This document shows positions 29,763-42,217 of a stretch of DNA of 64,000 nucleotides, in pieces. Position numbers and translations under genes: made by a program. Source of the stretch: Magicicada septendecula (taxonomy: Eukaryota > Arthropoda > Insecta > Hemiptera > Cicadidae); NCBI GenBank assembly GCA_034769895.1, contig CM068371.1:407261969-407325968 (forward strand), written 5' to 3'. Each line of letters begins with the position of its first letter. The first letter of the stretch is position 1. A model generated the notes under the pieces. That model did no database searches and was not told the DNA's origin. It saw only the letters and a program-made list of their open reading frames with translations.

Positions 29763-30746
29763 ATGCATACAAGAGGTGTTTCTAAAAGGATGGCGAAGGA
29801 CCAAGAAACGGAAGAAGATAGACGGGAAGAAGAAGTAGAGATAGTTACAGACATCGAAAAGGAACAACAGGCGGGTGACAATGAGGAAGCCAGAGGAGGC
29901 CTGGATTTACAAAAATTATGGGAATTAATTAAAGAAGATATTAGACAAACTAATGAGAAAATAGACAGTATTAAAGAAGATTCCAAGAAACAGAAGGAAG
30001 AATTAAATAAAAAATTGGAAGAAAACTCAGAAAAGCTAGAAAATAAAATAGACAGTATAAAAGAAAACTCACAGAAACAAAATGAAATTTTGAGTGAGAA
30101 CTTAATCAAACTAATGAACGAGAAATTTGATAAGAATAAAGAGGAAACTAATGAGAATAAACGACAAATAAATGAAAGCTTAAACCAAATTAACGAAAGG
30201 TTTGACAGGAACGACGAGAGCTTAAGGCAGATTCAGGAAAACAACAAACAAATAGACGAAAAAATTGAAAACAGTAATAAGGATTTGCGGCAAATTATAA
30301 ATGAACAAAACCAAGCGTTGAGAGAAGTCATAAATGAAAGGATTTCAAATGTCAATGAAACACTTAGCAAAAGGGTGGATGATTACGAAGAGGAAGTAAG
30401 ACAGCAGATAGCTGAAACCCAGGTAGGTCTAGAAAAGACGGATGAAACCATCATACAACTCGGAGTGGAAGTAGAGGCCAGAATAAACCAAATAGAAAAC
30501 AATAACAAAACTAGAGTAAAAGAGGTACGACTAGAAACCCAAGAAAAATTACACGAAGTACAAATTAACATAGCTGGAAGAATAGAGCTAGTTAACAATG
30601 AAATAACACAAATAAAAACTCAAGTGGATCATAATAAAGGGGCCGTTGAAAATATACAAAATCAGGAGTTGATTAATATGAAGAAGTCTATCGAAAATTT
30701 ACAAAGTAGACCAATGTACCTGGCACACCAGAGGAGTGTTTGGTAA
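29763..30746 (+). CDS. Array copy 2, ORF1 (coiled-coil Gag N-terminus)
   Basis: The 327-codon frame is intact. An upstream ATG at 29763 exists, but the ATG at 29790 has the better context and is shared with copy 1. After an acidic N-terminus (residues 10-55), residues 60-310 form a nearly continuous coiled coil: repeated Gln-Ile-Asn-Glu, Lys-Ile-Asp-Ser-Ile and Asn-Lys-Asp-Leu heptad-like units, rich in Glu, Lys, Asn and Gln, with almost no Pro or Gly. It resembles the N-terminal dimerising part of gypsy-like Gag proteins. It stops at 30744, overlapping ORF2 in the -1 register. The expected capsid core is missing at this junction. Confidence 0.7.
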   Translation: MHTRGVSKRMAKDQETEEDRREEEVEIVTDIEKEQQAGDNEEARGGLDLQKLWELIKEDIRQTNEKIDSIKEDSKKQKEELNKKLEENSEKLENKIDSIKENSQKQNEILSENLIKLMNEKFDKNKEETNENKRQINESLNQINERFDRNDESLRQIQENNKQIDEKIENSNKDLRQIINEQNQALREVINERISNVNETLSKRVDDYEEEVRQQIAETQVGLEKTDETIIQLGVEVEARINQIENNNKTRVKEVRLETQEKLHEVQINIAGRIELVNNEITQIKTQVDHNKGAVENIQNQELINMKKSIENLQSRPMYLAHQRSVW

Positions 30747-31483
30747 ACAAACTATCATACCATTTCGAAGAAGAAATAGTTCGCACTAGACGCAGTGGGC
30801 AAGTGAAGACAGTAGGAGCGATGGAAACATTGTTAGCCAGCTATGAAATGGAAGACTATTATCAGAGGTCTCGAAGACAAAATGACTATTCGAACAATAG
30901 GAGAGAAGAGCAAAATAGAGAACCGCGTCAGGGAGTGAATAGGTATAACCATAATAATTATAACCGAAATGTTAATAACAATTATATGAATAACAACTAC
31001 CGCAATAATAATTATCAAAACAATAACCATTATAATAACCCTAATAATAACCGGTACAGCACAGGCCGAAGGAATTTTGACAATGGAAGAGGCTATTGGA
31101 ATAGTAACCGAGGGAACGATGACGGAAGAAATCAACCCAGAAATAGGAGCGTCGAAAATGATGGAGGAAGCAGGGAACAAAGGAGAGACATACCCTCGGA
31201 AAATCAACCAAGTAATGACCAGGGAACCCATATAGCTCGAATAAACTACATCATGGCTGATGAGAGGGATAACCAAGAGGACTATCGTGGAAACCGTAAA
31301 CCTAATCCCGATTCTGGGAATGCTGAGGGAAGGAATAGACGGAACGAAGAGGACATAGAACCGTATGTGTATGATCCATACTGTGACGATCCCATAGAAA
31401 GATTTACAACCGTATATTATCTACGGAATCCACCAGAATACCATATTGGTAGAGCAGCCCGAACAGCGGCCAATACAGGATAG
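30740..31483 (+). CDS. Array copy 2, ORF2 (Asn/Arg-rich Gag tail)
   Basis: Same protein as in copy 1. The frame opens at 30710 after a TAG and overlaps ORF1 by 37 nt. Residues just upstream of 30740 in this frame (Pro-Glu-Glu-Cys-Leu) fit a capsid C-terminal helix. This suggests that ORF2 continues an originally longer Gag whose middle was lost. No canonical slippery heptamer lies in the overlap. Confidence 0.6.
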   Translation: MVNKLSYHFEEEIVRTRRSGQVKTVGAMETLLASYEMEDYYQRSRRQNDYSNNRREEQNREPRQGVNRYNHNNYNRNVNNNYMNNNYRNNNYQNNNHYNNPNNNRYSTGRRNFDNGRGYWNSNRGNDDGRNQPRNRSVENDGGSREQRRDIPSENQPSNDQGTHIARINYIMADERDNQEDYRGNRKPNPDSGNAEGRNRRNEEDIEPYVYDPYCDDPIERFTTVYYLRNPPEYHIGRAARTAANTG

Positions 31484-32591
31484 TTAAGATAAATTATTTG
31501 GAATCAATTAAAAAACCACAAAATTCTAAAAATAAGTAAGAACATCTTACCGTATATTTCAAAAGAAATTATTTTGAACCAATAGTCATAAAAGAAGAGA
31601 AAGACAGGTAATAACCATAATAATTATGTGAATAACCATATTAATCAGGATAATTACAATGATAAGAACAATGAAGACTAGTTGCTATTTAAGAAGGGTT
31701 AGAAATGAGTTAGATGAAGGAAGAATATGCCAATACAATGTATGATAAGGAGGAGATTCAGTGTTTAACTGCAGAAGTAAATGGGAGTGAATCAAAAATA
31801 ATAAAATACATATGCTAAAGTATAATTAATTGAGAGCACGGAACTAAGAAGAATTTACAATAAATGTTGAACAGCTTTAACTACTATACCTGTGAATAAT
31901 ATGATAATTGGAACTACAGAACAACGAGATAAATAAGTTACAAAAAAGTATTAGGATACTTCAGAAATAATAGTGTAATCATCCCCACAGTAATTTTTTG
32001 TAGCGAATAGGCTAACTTTGAAGATTGTAATTATTTGTGATATGTTGTGACTGAATCCAACAATCATTTTGCCTGAGCAGAGATGAAGTTCCTCTGGTCT
32101 CAGAAGATATAGTTAGGGAAACGGCAGAGTAATGGAAGCCAAGAGTGCCCCTCTGATTCCGTACCAGCTATGATATTAGGGAAAAATGTTAGGGAAATAT
32201 AGTATTTTAGGGATTATACACCAAGCGAGGGAATTGAATATAAATATGACAATAAGAAATGATGGCGTAATAAGTTAGAAGAAGTTAAAAGTTCCAGAGA
32301 AAAAAGACAGGTCTACAACTGAGTGAGGTACCAGTAGAGAATTTAATGACAAGATATACAATGAGTATCGACACAGTTTTCCAGTGCAATTAAAAGTTTA
32401 AGGAGTATAAATATAAAATAAATCCCAAAGAACCCATTGAATTACATACTAAAGCAGAAATACAATGAAGAACTGAAACCATTATAAGCTGATAATTTTA
32501 TCAAACAAATATTCCAAGGCATGAAAAATATAAGTTTATTTTACCCAAACCACATTCAGCTAAAATAAATTTCTTTTGGAGGGGGAGTATA

Positions 32592-35036
32592 TGTAACGTA
32601 ATGAAACTAAGGTCCCCTACGTTACATAAAGATTTATAATTATCAAAATAAAAAAACACTAATTGTCCGTTGCAATAAAGGTCAGAAAAGTAAACCCTTA
32701 TTAAATAAACAAATAAATGACAACACATATGAGTACAAGGTAATAGAAAAAATAAAAATGTTTATAAATACAAACTATGAAGTGGTCAGTGGAAAGTGTA
32801 AGCGATAAACATAGTTCAAATAAAGTAAAATACTATAGACAGTTTAGACTAATCAATTAATTAACTGAGAGTAGACTAATTAATTGGTATTTAATATTTT
32901 ATAATAACGTGCATGTTATTATGTTTTATCATGTTGTTTTGTTATCAAGGTATTTATGTTGTCTTTTGTATGTAGCAGGTGTGAAGCAATTGCTTTAAGA
33001 AAGTATCAATTGATTGATGTTAATTTCATTTATGTTAAACTTTATAAGAGTAAATATTTTGGTGCTTACTTTAAATAAATAATAGAGGTATTGCTAGATT
33101 ATATTTGTAAACTGGGCCAGGAAGGCAATAATTGTTGATAAGATGCCAAAGGGTTATTGTAATTATGTTATAAACAGATGAAGGGTTCAATACTAAAATA
33201 AATAATGATAAATTAAAATCCGAATGAAATAAAAATAGAATGACTGGCCATAAGCCAGTGACATATTGTACAGGAAGTCAGGTCAGAAAAGTTAAATAAC
33301 TAAAAAATGCAAAAACATTCAATGTAATATAATAAATTAAATGAAAACAGTAGTAGTAATTAAATAAAAGATAAGTGACTTAAAATACAAAAAATCATAA
33401 CACATGTAATAGAACAAATAGGCCTAAAATTAGTATTTTGTAATGAGAAGATAGTACTTGTTAGACTAAGAAGATCAAGAAAAAAATATAGCAAAATGTA
33501 TATAATTTAATAACAAAGATTATTTGAAAGTTTTATATGATGTAGTGTAACTTTAGTAAGGGAGTATTTTATTAAGTAAGGGCAAGAACATTTTTTAATT
33601 ATGGCTCTAGGATAACAAATATTATCCAATAATAGAACGAAGACTGGTTGTCAAGGACGACAAAATGCAAGAAATTTTGTTTATTCAGACTCAATTGTTA
33701 TATATGAACGAGAACAGTTCAGTTGTCACGAATCTAGAAAAAAAGAAAATCTAATGAAATAATTTATTGTAAATCAAAATTAATAACGATTAACTAACAG
33801 AAAGGACAGTTGATTGACTTTCGAGGGTTATCAATCAGAGAATATAATTCAACCTACCGATAAAATTAAATAAAAATCCTAAAGAATAAAAATTACTAAT
33901 CAACTACAGTCAATGAGTAATAATGAAATTTAATAATAAATAAATGAAGACACCCAAGACCAGGAGAAGTCAAAGTAATTAAGTATTTAAAAACGAAAAG
34001 AAAGAAAATTAAAATTACGCCCTGAACCTCACTTTTCATGACTAAGCGAAGAACTAATACTACACAAAATCCGTTGGGACCCGTAACCACCAGAAACACA
34101 AACATTAGCGAAGATCAAGAACTGGAACTTCCACTACATCCTGGGACACCAAGACCAAACTTTTATTGAGAAACTGGAGACTGACATATTTCAGACATTC
34201 GTTCATCATTCTGCTCCCAGCCTTAGTCTAGCGAACGCAGCCATTACGAGTAACTTTGTCAACATACGGTAAAACTCAGCTCATGTTTAAACTTTAATTA
34301 ATAAGATTTTATGATTAAATTGTAATACCTTGTAATCTTATCTTGCATTTTCTGGCCTTACTAATAGTCACAAGAACTCCATGTACCCTGAGATTAAGAA
34401 AAATTAACAATATAATTAAATTTAAAACATCGAAACCCGAATTCAATAACTAATCGATTCATTCCAGTGTGATCGATGTGTTGTATCTGTGCCAAGAGAA
34501 AACATCTGTTTTGAAAAAAAAATAAAAATAAAGTATCTTTCCTGAAACTGATGAGTTATTATTATTTGTTGACGATTTAGTGTGTTTCGAAGAATTTATA
34601 GCGTATAGAGGGAGAAACGAGAGGAACACAAGGCTTAAAACAACTTAACCTATAATAACCGGCTGACTATAAACCATAGCGCTAGCTGGCGTACAACTGT
34701 TGAATTACGAGAGAAGAGAAAACTAATTCACAGCTCCTACTCTCCTCTCTCAATGCTTGGTTCAGACTAGGCCTGAACAGTAACAACATAAACATACAAT
34801 ATACTAACTCATATTGTACACTACTCAGTCAGGACAGATTTAATTAATATAAATTGTTAGAGATAAGAACATATTATACTTCTCATTAATTTTTTATTAC
34901 AAATTAACACTCACAGCAGGTGACTGGCCACCCACAGAACAACAGTACACTAACTTACTAATAACTTATATGTTAATAAACAGAGTGGATAAGGACAGAT
35001 AGAAAATTCACTATCACTAATACCATTGATTTAACA
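32592..35036 (+). repeat. Array LTR 2
   Basis: 2445 bp, seemingly the same sequence as LTR 1 by eye, including the 9-bp inverted repeat at its start (32592-32600 and 32618-32626). It serves as 3' LTR of copy 2 and 5' LTR of copy 3. Confidence 0.9.
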
Positions 35037-35129
35037 AATTGGCGCTCAACTTGTAGGGCTTGAGTTAAGTAAAAAATCGACTACATCGCTATTACTTAAC
35101 TTGAGCAGGCGACTATTAGAAGCACAGGA

Positions 35130-36113
35130 ATGCATACAAGAGGTGTTTCTAAAAGGATGGCGAAGGACCAAGAAACGGAAGAAGATAGACGGGAAGAAGA
35201 AGTAGAGATAGTTACAGACATCGAAAAGGAACAACAGGCGGGTGACAATGAGGAAGCCAGAGGAGGCCTGGATTTACAAAAATTATGGGAATTAATTAAA
35301 GAAGATATTAGACAAACTAATGAGAAAATAGACAGTATTAAAGAAGATTCCAAGAAACAGAAGGAAGAATTAAATAAAAAATTGGAAGAAAACTCAGAAA
35401 AGCTAGAAAATAAAATAGACAGTATAAAAGAAAACTCACAGAAACAAAATGAAATTTTGAGTGAGAACTTAATCAAACTAATGAACGAGAAATTTGATAA
35501 GAATAAAGAGGAAACTAATGAGAATAAACGACAAATAAATGAAAGCTTAAACCAAATTAACGAAAGGTTTGACAGGAACGACGAGAGCTTAAGGCAGATT
35601 CAGGAAAACAACAAACAAATAGACGAAAAAATTGAAAACAGTAATAAGGATTTGCGGCAAATTATAAATGAACAAAACCAAGCGTTGAGAGAAGTCATAA
35701 ATGAAAGGATTTCAAATGTCAATGAAACACTTAGCAAAAGGGTGGATGATTACGAAGAGGAAGTAAGACAGCAGATAGCTGAAACCCAGGTAGGTCTAGA
35801 AAAGACGGATGAAACCATCATACAACTCGGAGTGGAAGTAGAGGCCAGAATAAACCAAATAGAAAACAATAACAAAACTAGAGTAAAAGAGGTACGACTA
35901 GAAACCCAAGAAAAATTACACGAAGTACAAATTAACATAGCTGGAAGAATAGAGCTAGTTAACAATGAAATAACACAAATAAAAACTCAAGTGGATCATA
36001 ATAAAGGGGCCGTTGAAAATATACAAAATCAGGAGTTGATTAATATGAAGAAGTCTATCGAAAATTTACAAAGTAGACCAATGTACCTGGCACACCAGAG
36101 GAGTGTTTGGTAA
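35130..36113 (+). CDS. Array copy 3, ORF1 (coiled-coil Gag N-terminus)
   Basis: Identical in protein sequence to copy 2 ORF1, 327 codons, intact; preferred start at 35157. It belongs to sequence group 1. Confidence 0.7.
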   Translation: MHTRGVSKRMAKDQETEEDRREEEVEIVTDIEKEQQAGDNEEARGGLDLQKLWELIKEDIRQTNEKIDSIKEDSKKQKEELNKKLEENSEKLENKIDSIKENSQKQNEILSENLIKLMNEKFDKNKEETNENKRQINESLNQINERFDRNDESLRQIQENNKQIDEKIENSNKDLRQIINEQNQALREVINERISNVNETLSKRVDDYEEEVRQQIAETQVGLEKTDETIIQLGVEVEARINQIENNNKTRVKEVRLETQEKLHEVQINIAGRIELVNNEITQIKTQVDHNKGAVENIQNQELINMKKSIENLQSRPMYLAHQRSVW

Positions 36114-36850
36114 ACAAACTATCATACCATTTCGAAGAAGAAATAGTTCGCACTAGACGCAGTGGGCAAGTGAAGACAGTAGGAGCGATGGAAACATTGT
36201 TAGCCAGCTATGAAATGGAAGACTATTATCAGAGGTCTCGAAGACAAAATGACTATTCGAACAATAGGAGAGAAGAGCAAAATAGAGAACCGCGTCAGGG
36301 AGTGAATAGGTATAACCATAATAATTATAACCGAAATGTTAATAACAATTATATGAATAACAACTACCGCAATAATAATTATCAAAACAATAACCATTAT
36401 AATAAACCTAATAATAACCGGTACAGCACAGGCCGAAGGAATTTTGACAATGGAAGAGACTATTGGAATAGTAACCGAGGGAACGATGACGGAAGAAATC
36501 AACCCAGAAATAGGAGCGTCGAAAATGATGGAGGAAGCAGGGAACAAAGGAGAGACATACCCTCGGAAAATCAACCAAGTAATGACCAGGGAACCCATAT
36601 AGCTCGAATAAACTACATCATGGCTGATGAGAGGGATAACCAAGAGGACTATCGTGGAAACCGTAAACCTAATCCCGATTCTGGGAATGCTGAGGGAAGG
36701 AATAGACGGAACGAAGAGGACATAGAACCGTATGCGTATGATCCATACTGTGACGATCCCATAGAAAGATTTACAACCGTATATTATCTACGGAATCCAC
36801 CGGAATACCATATTGGTAGAGCAGCCCGAACAGCGGCCAATACAGGATAG
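36107..36850 (+). CDS. Array copy 3, ORF2 (Asn/Arg-rich Gag tail)
   Basis: 247 codons, intact. It differs from copy 2 by a few replacements: Asn to Lys in the Asn-rich tract, Gly to Asp in the Gly-Arg-Asp-Tyr-Trp segment, and Val to Ala in the Pro-Tyr-Ala-Tyr-Asp segment. Confidence 0.6.
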   Translation: MVNKLSYHFEEEIVRTRRSGQVKTVGAMETLLASYEMEDYYQRSRRQNDYSNNRREEQNREPRQGVNRYNHNNYNRNVNNNYMNNNYRNNNYQNNNHYNKPNNNRYSTGRRNFDNGRDYWNSNRGNDDGRNQPRNRSVENDGGSREQRRDIPSENQPSNDQGTHIARINYIMADERDNQEDYRGNRKPNPDSGNAEGRNRRNEEDIEPYAYDPYCDDPIERFTTVYYLRNPPEYHIGRAARTAANTG

Positions 36851-37958
36851 TTAAGATAAATTATTTGGAATCAATTAAAAAACCACAAAATTCTAAAAAT
36901 AAGTAAGAACATCTTACCGTATATTTCAAAAGAAATTATTTTGAACCAATAGTCATAAAAGAAGAGAAAGACAGGTAATAACCATAATAATTATGTGAAT
37001 AACCATAATAATCAGGATAATTACAATGATAAGAACAATGAAGACTAGTTGCTATTTAAGAAGGGTTATAAATGAGTTAGATGAAGGAAGAATATGCCAA
37101 TACAATGTATGATAAGGAGGAGATTCAGTGTTTAACTGCAGAAGTAAATGGGAGTGAATCAAAAATAATAAAATACATATGCTAAAGTATAATTAATTGA
37201 GAGCACGGAACTAAGAAGAATTTACAATAAATGTTGAACAGCTTTAACTACTATACCTGTGAATAATATGATAATTGGAACTACAGAACAACGAGATAAA
37301 TAAGTTACAAAAAAGTATTAGGATACTTCAGAAATAATAGTGTAATCATCCCCACAGTAATTTTTTGTAGCGAATAGGCTAACTTTGAAGATTGTAATTA
37401 TTTGTGATATGTTGTGACTGAATCCAACAATCATTTTGCCTGAGCAGAGATGAAGTTCCTCTGGTCTCAGAAGATATAGTTAGGGAAACGGCAGAGTAAT
37501 GGAAGCCAAGAGTGCCCCTCTGATTCCGTACCAGCTATGATATTAGGGAAAAATGTTAGGGAAATATAGTATTTTAGGGATTATACACCAAGCGAGGGAA
37601 TTGAATATAAATATGACAATAAGAAATGATGGCATAATACGTTAGAAGAAGTTAAAAGTTCCAGAGAAAAAAGACAGGTCTACAACTGAGTGAGGTACCA
37701 GTAGAGAATTTAATGACAAGATATACAATGAGTATCGACACAGTTTTCCAGTGCAATTAAAAGTTTAAGGAGTATAAATATAAAATAAATCCCAAAGAAC
37801 CCATTGAATTACATACTAAAGCAGAAATACAATGAAGAACTGAAACCATTATAAGCTGATAATTTTATCAAACAAATATTCCAAGGCATGAAAAATATAA
37901 GTTTATTTTACCCAAACCACATTCAGCTAAAATAAATTTCTTTTGGAGGGGGAGTATA

Positions 37959-40403
37959 TGTAACGTAATGAAACTAAGGTCCCCTACGTTACATAAAGAT
38001 TTATAATTATCAAAATAAAAAAACACTAATTGTCCGTTGCAATAAAGGTCAGAAAAGTAAACCCTTATTAAATAAACAAATAAATGACAACACATAAGAG
38101 TACAAGGTAATAGAAAAAATAAAAATGTTTATAAATACAAACTATGAAGTGGTCAGTGGAAAGTGTAAGCGATAAACATAGTTCAAATAAAGTAAAATAC
38201 TATAGACAGTTTAGACTAATCAATTAATTAACTGAGAGTAGACTAATTAATTGGTATTTAATATTTTATAATAACGTGCATGTTATTATGTTTTATCATG
38301 TTGTTTTGTTATCAAGGTATTTATGTTGTCTTTTGTATGTAGCAGGTGTGAAGCAATTGCTTTAAGAAAGTATCAATTGATTGATGTTAATTTCATTTAT
38401 GTTAAACTTTATAAGAGTAAATATTTTGGTGCTTACTTTAAATAAATAATAGAGGTATTGCTAGATTATATTTGTAAACTGGGCCAGGAAGGTAATAATT
38501 GTTGATAAGATGCCAAAGGGTTATTGTAATTATGTTATAAACAGATGAAGGGTTCAATACTAAAATAAATAATGATAAATTAAAATCCGAATGAAATAAA
38601 AATAGAATGACTGGCCATAAGCCAGTGACATATTGTACAGGAAGTCAGGTCAGAAAAGTTAAATAACTAAAAAATGCAAAAACATTCAATGTAATATAAT
38701 AAATTAAATGAAAACAGTAGTAGTAATTAAATAAAAGATAAGTGACTTAAAATACAAAAAATCATAACACATGTAATAGAACAAATAGGCCTAAAATTAG
38801 TATTTTGTAATGAGAAGATAGTACTTGTTAGACTAAGAAGATCAAGAAAAAAATATAGCAAAATGTATATAATTTAATAACAAAGATTATTTGAAAGTTT
38901 TATATGATGTAGTGTAACTTTAGTAAGGGAGTATTTTATTAAGTAAGGGCAAGAACATTTTTTAATTATGGCTCTAGGATAACAAATATTATCCAATAAT
39001 AGAACGAAGACTGGTTGTCAAGGACGACAAAATGCAAGAAATTTTGTTTATTCAGACTCAATTGTTATATATGAACGAGAACAGTTCAGTTGTCACGAAT
39101 CTAGAAAAAAAGAAAATCTAATGAAATAATTTATTGTAAATCAAAATTAATAACGATTAACTAACAGAAAGGACAGTTGATTGACTTTCGAGGGTTATCA
39201 ATCAGAGAATATAATTCAACCTACCGATAAAATTAAATAAAAATCCTAAAGAATAAAAATTACTAATCAACTACAATCAATGAGTAATAATGAAATTTAA
39301 TAATAAATAAATGAAGACACCCAAGACCAGGAGAAGTCAAAGTAATTAAGTATTTAAAAACGAAAAGAAAGAAAATTAAAATTACGCCCTGAACCTCACT
39401 TTTCATGACTAAGCGAAGAACTAATACTACACAAAATCCGTTGGGACCCGTAACCACCAGAAACACAAACATTAGCGAAGATCAAGAACTGGAACTTCCA
39501 CTACATCCTGGGACACCAAGACCAAACTTTTATTGAGAAACTGGAGACTGACATATTTCAGACATTCGTTCATCATTCTGCTCCCAGCCTTAGTCTAGCG
39601 AACGCAGCCATTACGAGTAACTTTGTCAACATACGGTAAAACTCAGCTCATGTTTAAACTTTAATTAATAAGATTTTATGATTAAATTGTAATACCTTGT
39701 AATCTTATCTTGCATTTTCTGGCCTTACTAATAGTCACAAGAACTCCATGTACCCTGAGATTAAGAAAAATTAACAATATAATTAAATTTAAAACATTGA
39801 AACCCGAATTCAATAACTAATCGATTCATTCCAGTGTGATCGATGTGTTGTATCTGTGCCAAGAGAAAACATCTGTTTTGAAAAAAAAATAAAAATAAAG
39901 TATCTTTCCTGAAACTGATGAGTTATTATTATTTGTTGACGATTTAGTGTGTTTCGAAGAATTTATAGCGTATAGAGGGAGAAACGAGAGGAACACAAGG
40001 CTTAAAACAACTTAACCTATAATAACCGGCTGACTATAAACCATAGCGCTAGCTGGCGTACAACTGTTGAATTACGAGAGAAGAGAAAACTAATTCACAG
40101 CTCCTACTCTCCTCTCTCAATGCTTGGTTCAGACTAGGCCTGAACAGTAACAACATAAACATACAATATACTAACTCATATTGTACACTACTCAGTCAGG
40201 ACAGATTTAATTAATATAAATTGTTAGAGATAAGAACATATTATACTTCTCATTAATTTTTTATTACAAATTAACACTCACAGCAGGTGACTGGCCACCC
40301 ACAGAACAACAGTACACTAACTTACTAATAACTTATATGTTAATAAACAGAGTGGATAAGGACAGATAGAAAATTCACTATCACTAATACCATTGATTTA
40401 ACA
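37959..40403 (+). repeat. Array LTR 3
   Basis: 2445 bp. A few private substitutions against LTR 1 and 2 (for example near 38100, 38492 and 39798). Last LTR of sequence group 1. Confidence 0.9.
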
Positions 40404-40496
40404 AATTGGCGCTCAACTTGTAGGGCTTGAGTTAAGTAAAAAATCGACTACATCGCTATTACTTAACTTGAGCAGGCGACTATTAGAAGCACAGGA

Positions 40497-41480
40497 ATGC
40501 ATACAAGAGGTGTTTCTAAAAGGATGGCGAAGGACCAAGAAACGGAAGAAGATAGACGGGAAGAAGAAGTAGAGATAGTTACAGACATCGAAAAGGAACA
40601 ACAGGCGGGTGACAATGAGGAAGCCAGAGGAGGCCTGGATTTACAAAAATTATGGGAATTAATTAAAGAAGATATTAGACAAACTAATGAGAAAATAGAC
40701 AGTATTAAAGAAGATTCCAAGAAACAGAAGGAAGAATTAAATAAAAAATTGGAAGAAAACTCAGAAAAGCTAGAAAATAAAATAGACAGTATAAAAGAAA
40801 ACTCACAGAAACAAAATGAAATTTTGAGTGAGAACTTAATTAAACTAATGAACGAGAAATTTGATAAGAATAAAGAGGAAACTAATGAGAATAACCGACA
40901 AATAAATGAAAGCTTAAACCAAATTAACGAAAGGTTTGACAGGAACGACGAGAGCTTAAGGCAGATTCAGGAAAACAACAAACAAATAGACGAAAAAATT
41001 GAAAACAGTAATAAGGATTTGCGGCAAATTATAAATGAACAAAACCAAGCGTTGAGAGAAGTCATAAATGAAAGGATTGCAAATGTCAATGAAACACTTA
41101 GCAAAAGGGTGGATGATTACGAAGAGGAAGTAAGACAGCAGATAGCTGAAACCCAGGTAGGTCTAGAAAAGACGGATGAAACCATTATACAACTCGGAGT
41201 GGAAGTAGAGGCCAGAATAAACCAAATAGAAAACAATAACGAAACTAGAGTAAAAGAGGTACGACTAGAACCCCAAGAAAAATTACACGAAGTACAAATT
41301 AACATAGCTGGAAGAATAGAGCTAGTTAACAATGAAATAACACAAATAAAAACTCAAGTGGATCATAATAAAGGGACCGTTGAAAATATACAAAATCAGG
41401 AGTTGATTAATATGAAGAAGTCTATCGAAAATTTACAAAGTAGACCAATGTACCTGGCACACCAGAGGAGTGTTTGGTAA
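40497..41480 (+). CDS. Array copy 4, ORF1 (coiled-coil Gag N-terminus), hybrid of groups 1 and 2
   Basis: 327 codons, intact. The first third carries group 1 variants. From about 40840 onward it carries group 2 variants: Asn-Asn-Arg-Gln instead of Asn-Lys-Arg-Gln, Ile-Ala-Asn instead of Ile-Ser-Asn, Glu-Pro-Gln instead of Glu-Thr-Gln, and Gly-Thr-Val instead of Gly-Ala-Val. It keeps group 1 Thr-Gln-Val. This marks a crossover or conversion tract inside the gene. Confidence 0.7.
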   Translation: MHTRGVSKRMAKDQETEEDRREEEVEIVTDIEKEQQAGDNEEARGGLDLQKLWELIKEDIRQTNEKIDSIKEDSKKQKEELNKKLEENSEKLENKIDSIKENSQKQNEILSENLIKLMNEKFDKNKEETNENNRQINESLNQINERFDRNDESLRQIQENNKQIDEKIENSNKDLRQIINEQNQALREVINERIANVNETLSKRVDDYEEEVRQQIAETQVGLEKTDETIIQLGVEVEARINQIENNNETRVKEVRLEPQEKLHEVQINIAGRIELVNNEITQIKTQVDHNKGTVENIQNQELINMKKSIENLQSRPMYLAHQRSVW

Positions 41481-42217
41481 ACAAACTATCATACCATTTC
41501 GAAGAAGAAATAGTTCGCACTAGACGCAGTGGGCAAGTGAAGACAGTAGGAGCGATGGAAACATTGTTAGCCAGCTATGAAATGGAAGACTATTATCAGA
41601 GGTCTCGAAGACAAAATGACTATTCGAACAATAGGAGAGAAGAGCAAAATAGAGAACCGCGTCAGGGAGTGAATAGGTATAACCATAATAATTATAACCG
41701 AAATGTTAATAACAATTATATGAATAACAACTACCGCAATAATAATTATCAAAACAATAACCATTATAATAACCCTAATAATAACCGGTACAGCACAGGC
41801 CGAAGGAATTTTGACAATGGAAGAGACTATTGGAATAGTAACCGAGGGAACGATGACGGAAGAAATCAACCCAGAAATAGGAGCATCGAGAATGATGGAG
41901 GAAGCAGGGAACAAAGGAGAGACATACCCTCAGAAAATCAACCAAGTAATGACCAGGGAACCCATATAGCTCGAATAAACTACATCATGACTGATGAGAG
42001 GGATAACCTAGAGGACTATCGTGGAAACCGTAAACCTAATCCCGATTCTGGGAATGCTGAGGGAAGGAATAGACGGAACAAAGAGGACATAGAACCGTAT
42101 GTGTATGATCCATACTGTGACGATCCCATAGAAAGATTTACAACCGCATATTATCTACGGAATCCACCGGAATACCATATTGGTAGAGCAGCCCGAACAG
42201 CGGCCAATACAGGATAG
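41474..42217 (+). CDS. Array copy 4, ORF2 (Asn/Arg-rich Gag tail)
   Basis: 247 codons, intact, group 2 type with private changes: Ala to Thr in the Ile-Met-Thr-Asp segment, Gln to Leu after Arg-Asp-Asn, and Glu to Lys in the Asn-Lys-Glu-Asp segment. Confidence 0.6.
   Translation: MVNKLSYHFEEEIVRTRRSGQVKTVGAMETLLASYEMEDYYQRSRRQNDYSNNRREEQNREPRQGVNRYNHNNYNRNVNNNYMNNNYRNNNYQNNNHYNNPNNNRYSTGRRNFDNGRDYWNSNRGNDDGRNQPRNRSIENDGGSREQRRDIPSENQPSNDQGTHIARINYIMTDERDNLEDYRGNRKPNPDSGNAEGRNRRNKEDIEPYVYDPYCDDPIERFTTAYYLRNPPEYHIGRAARTAANTG

Noticed and set aside
29729-30109. Minus-strand Ser/Leu/Phe-rich frame of up to 126 codons opposite ORF1
   Set aside because: Complement of Glu/Lys/Asn codons in the coiled coil; no independent signal.
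30710-30746. Programmed -1 frameshift between array ORF1 and ORF2
   Set aside because: No X XXY YYZ heptamer in the 37-nt overlap, and a missing capsid core at the same place is better explained by deletion.
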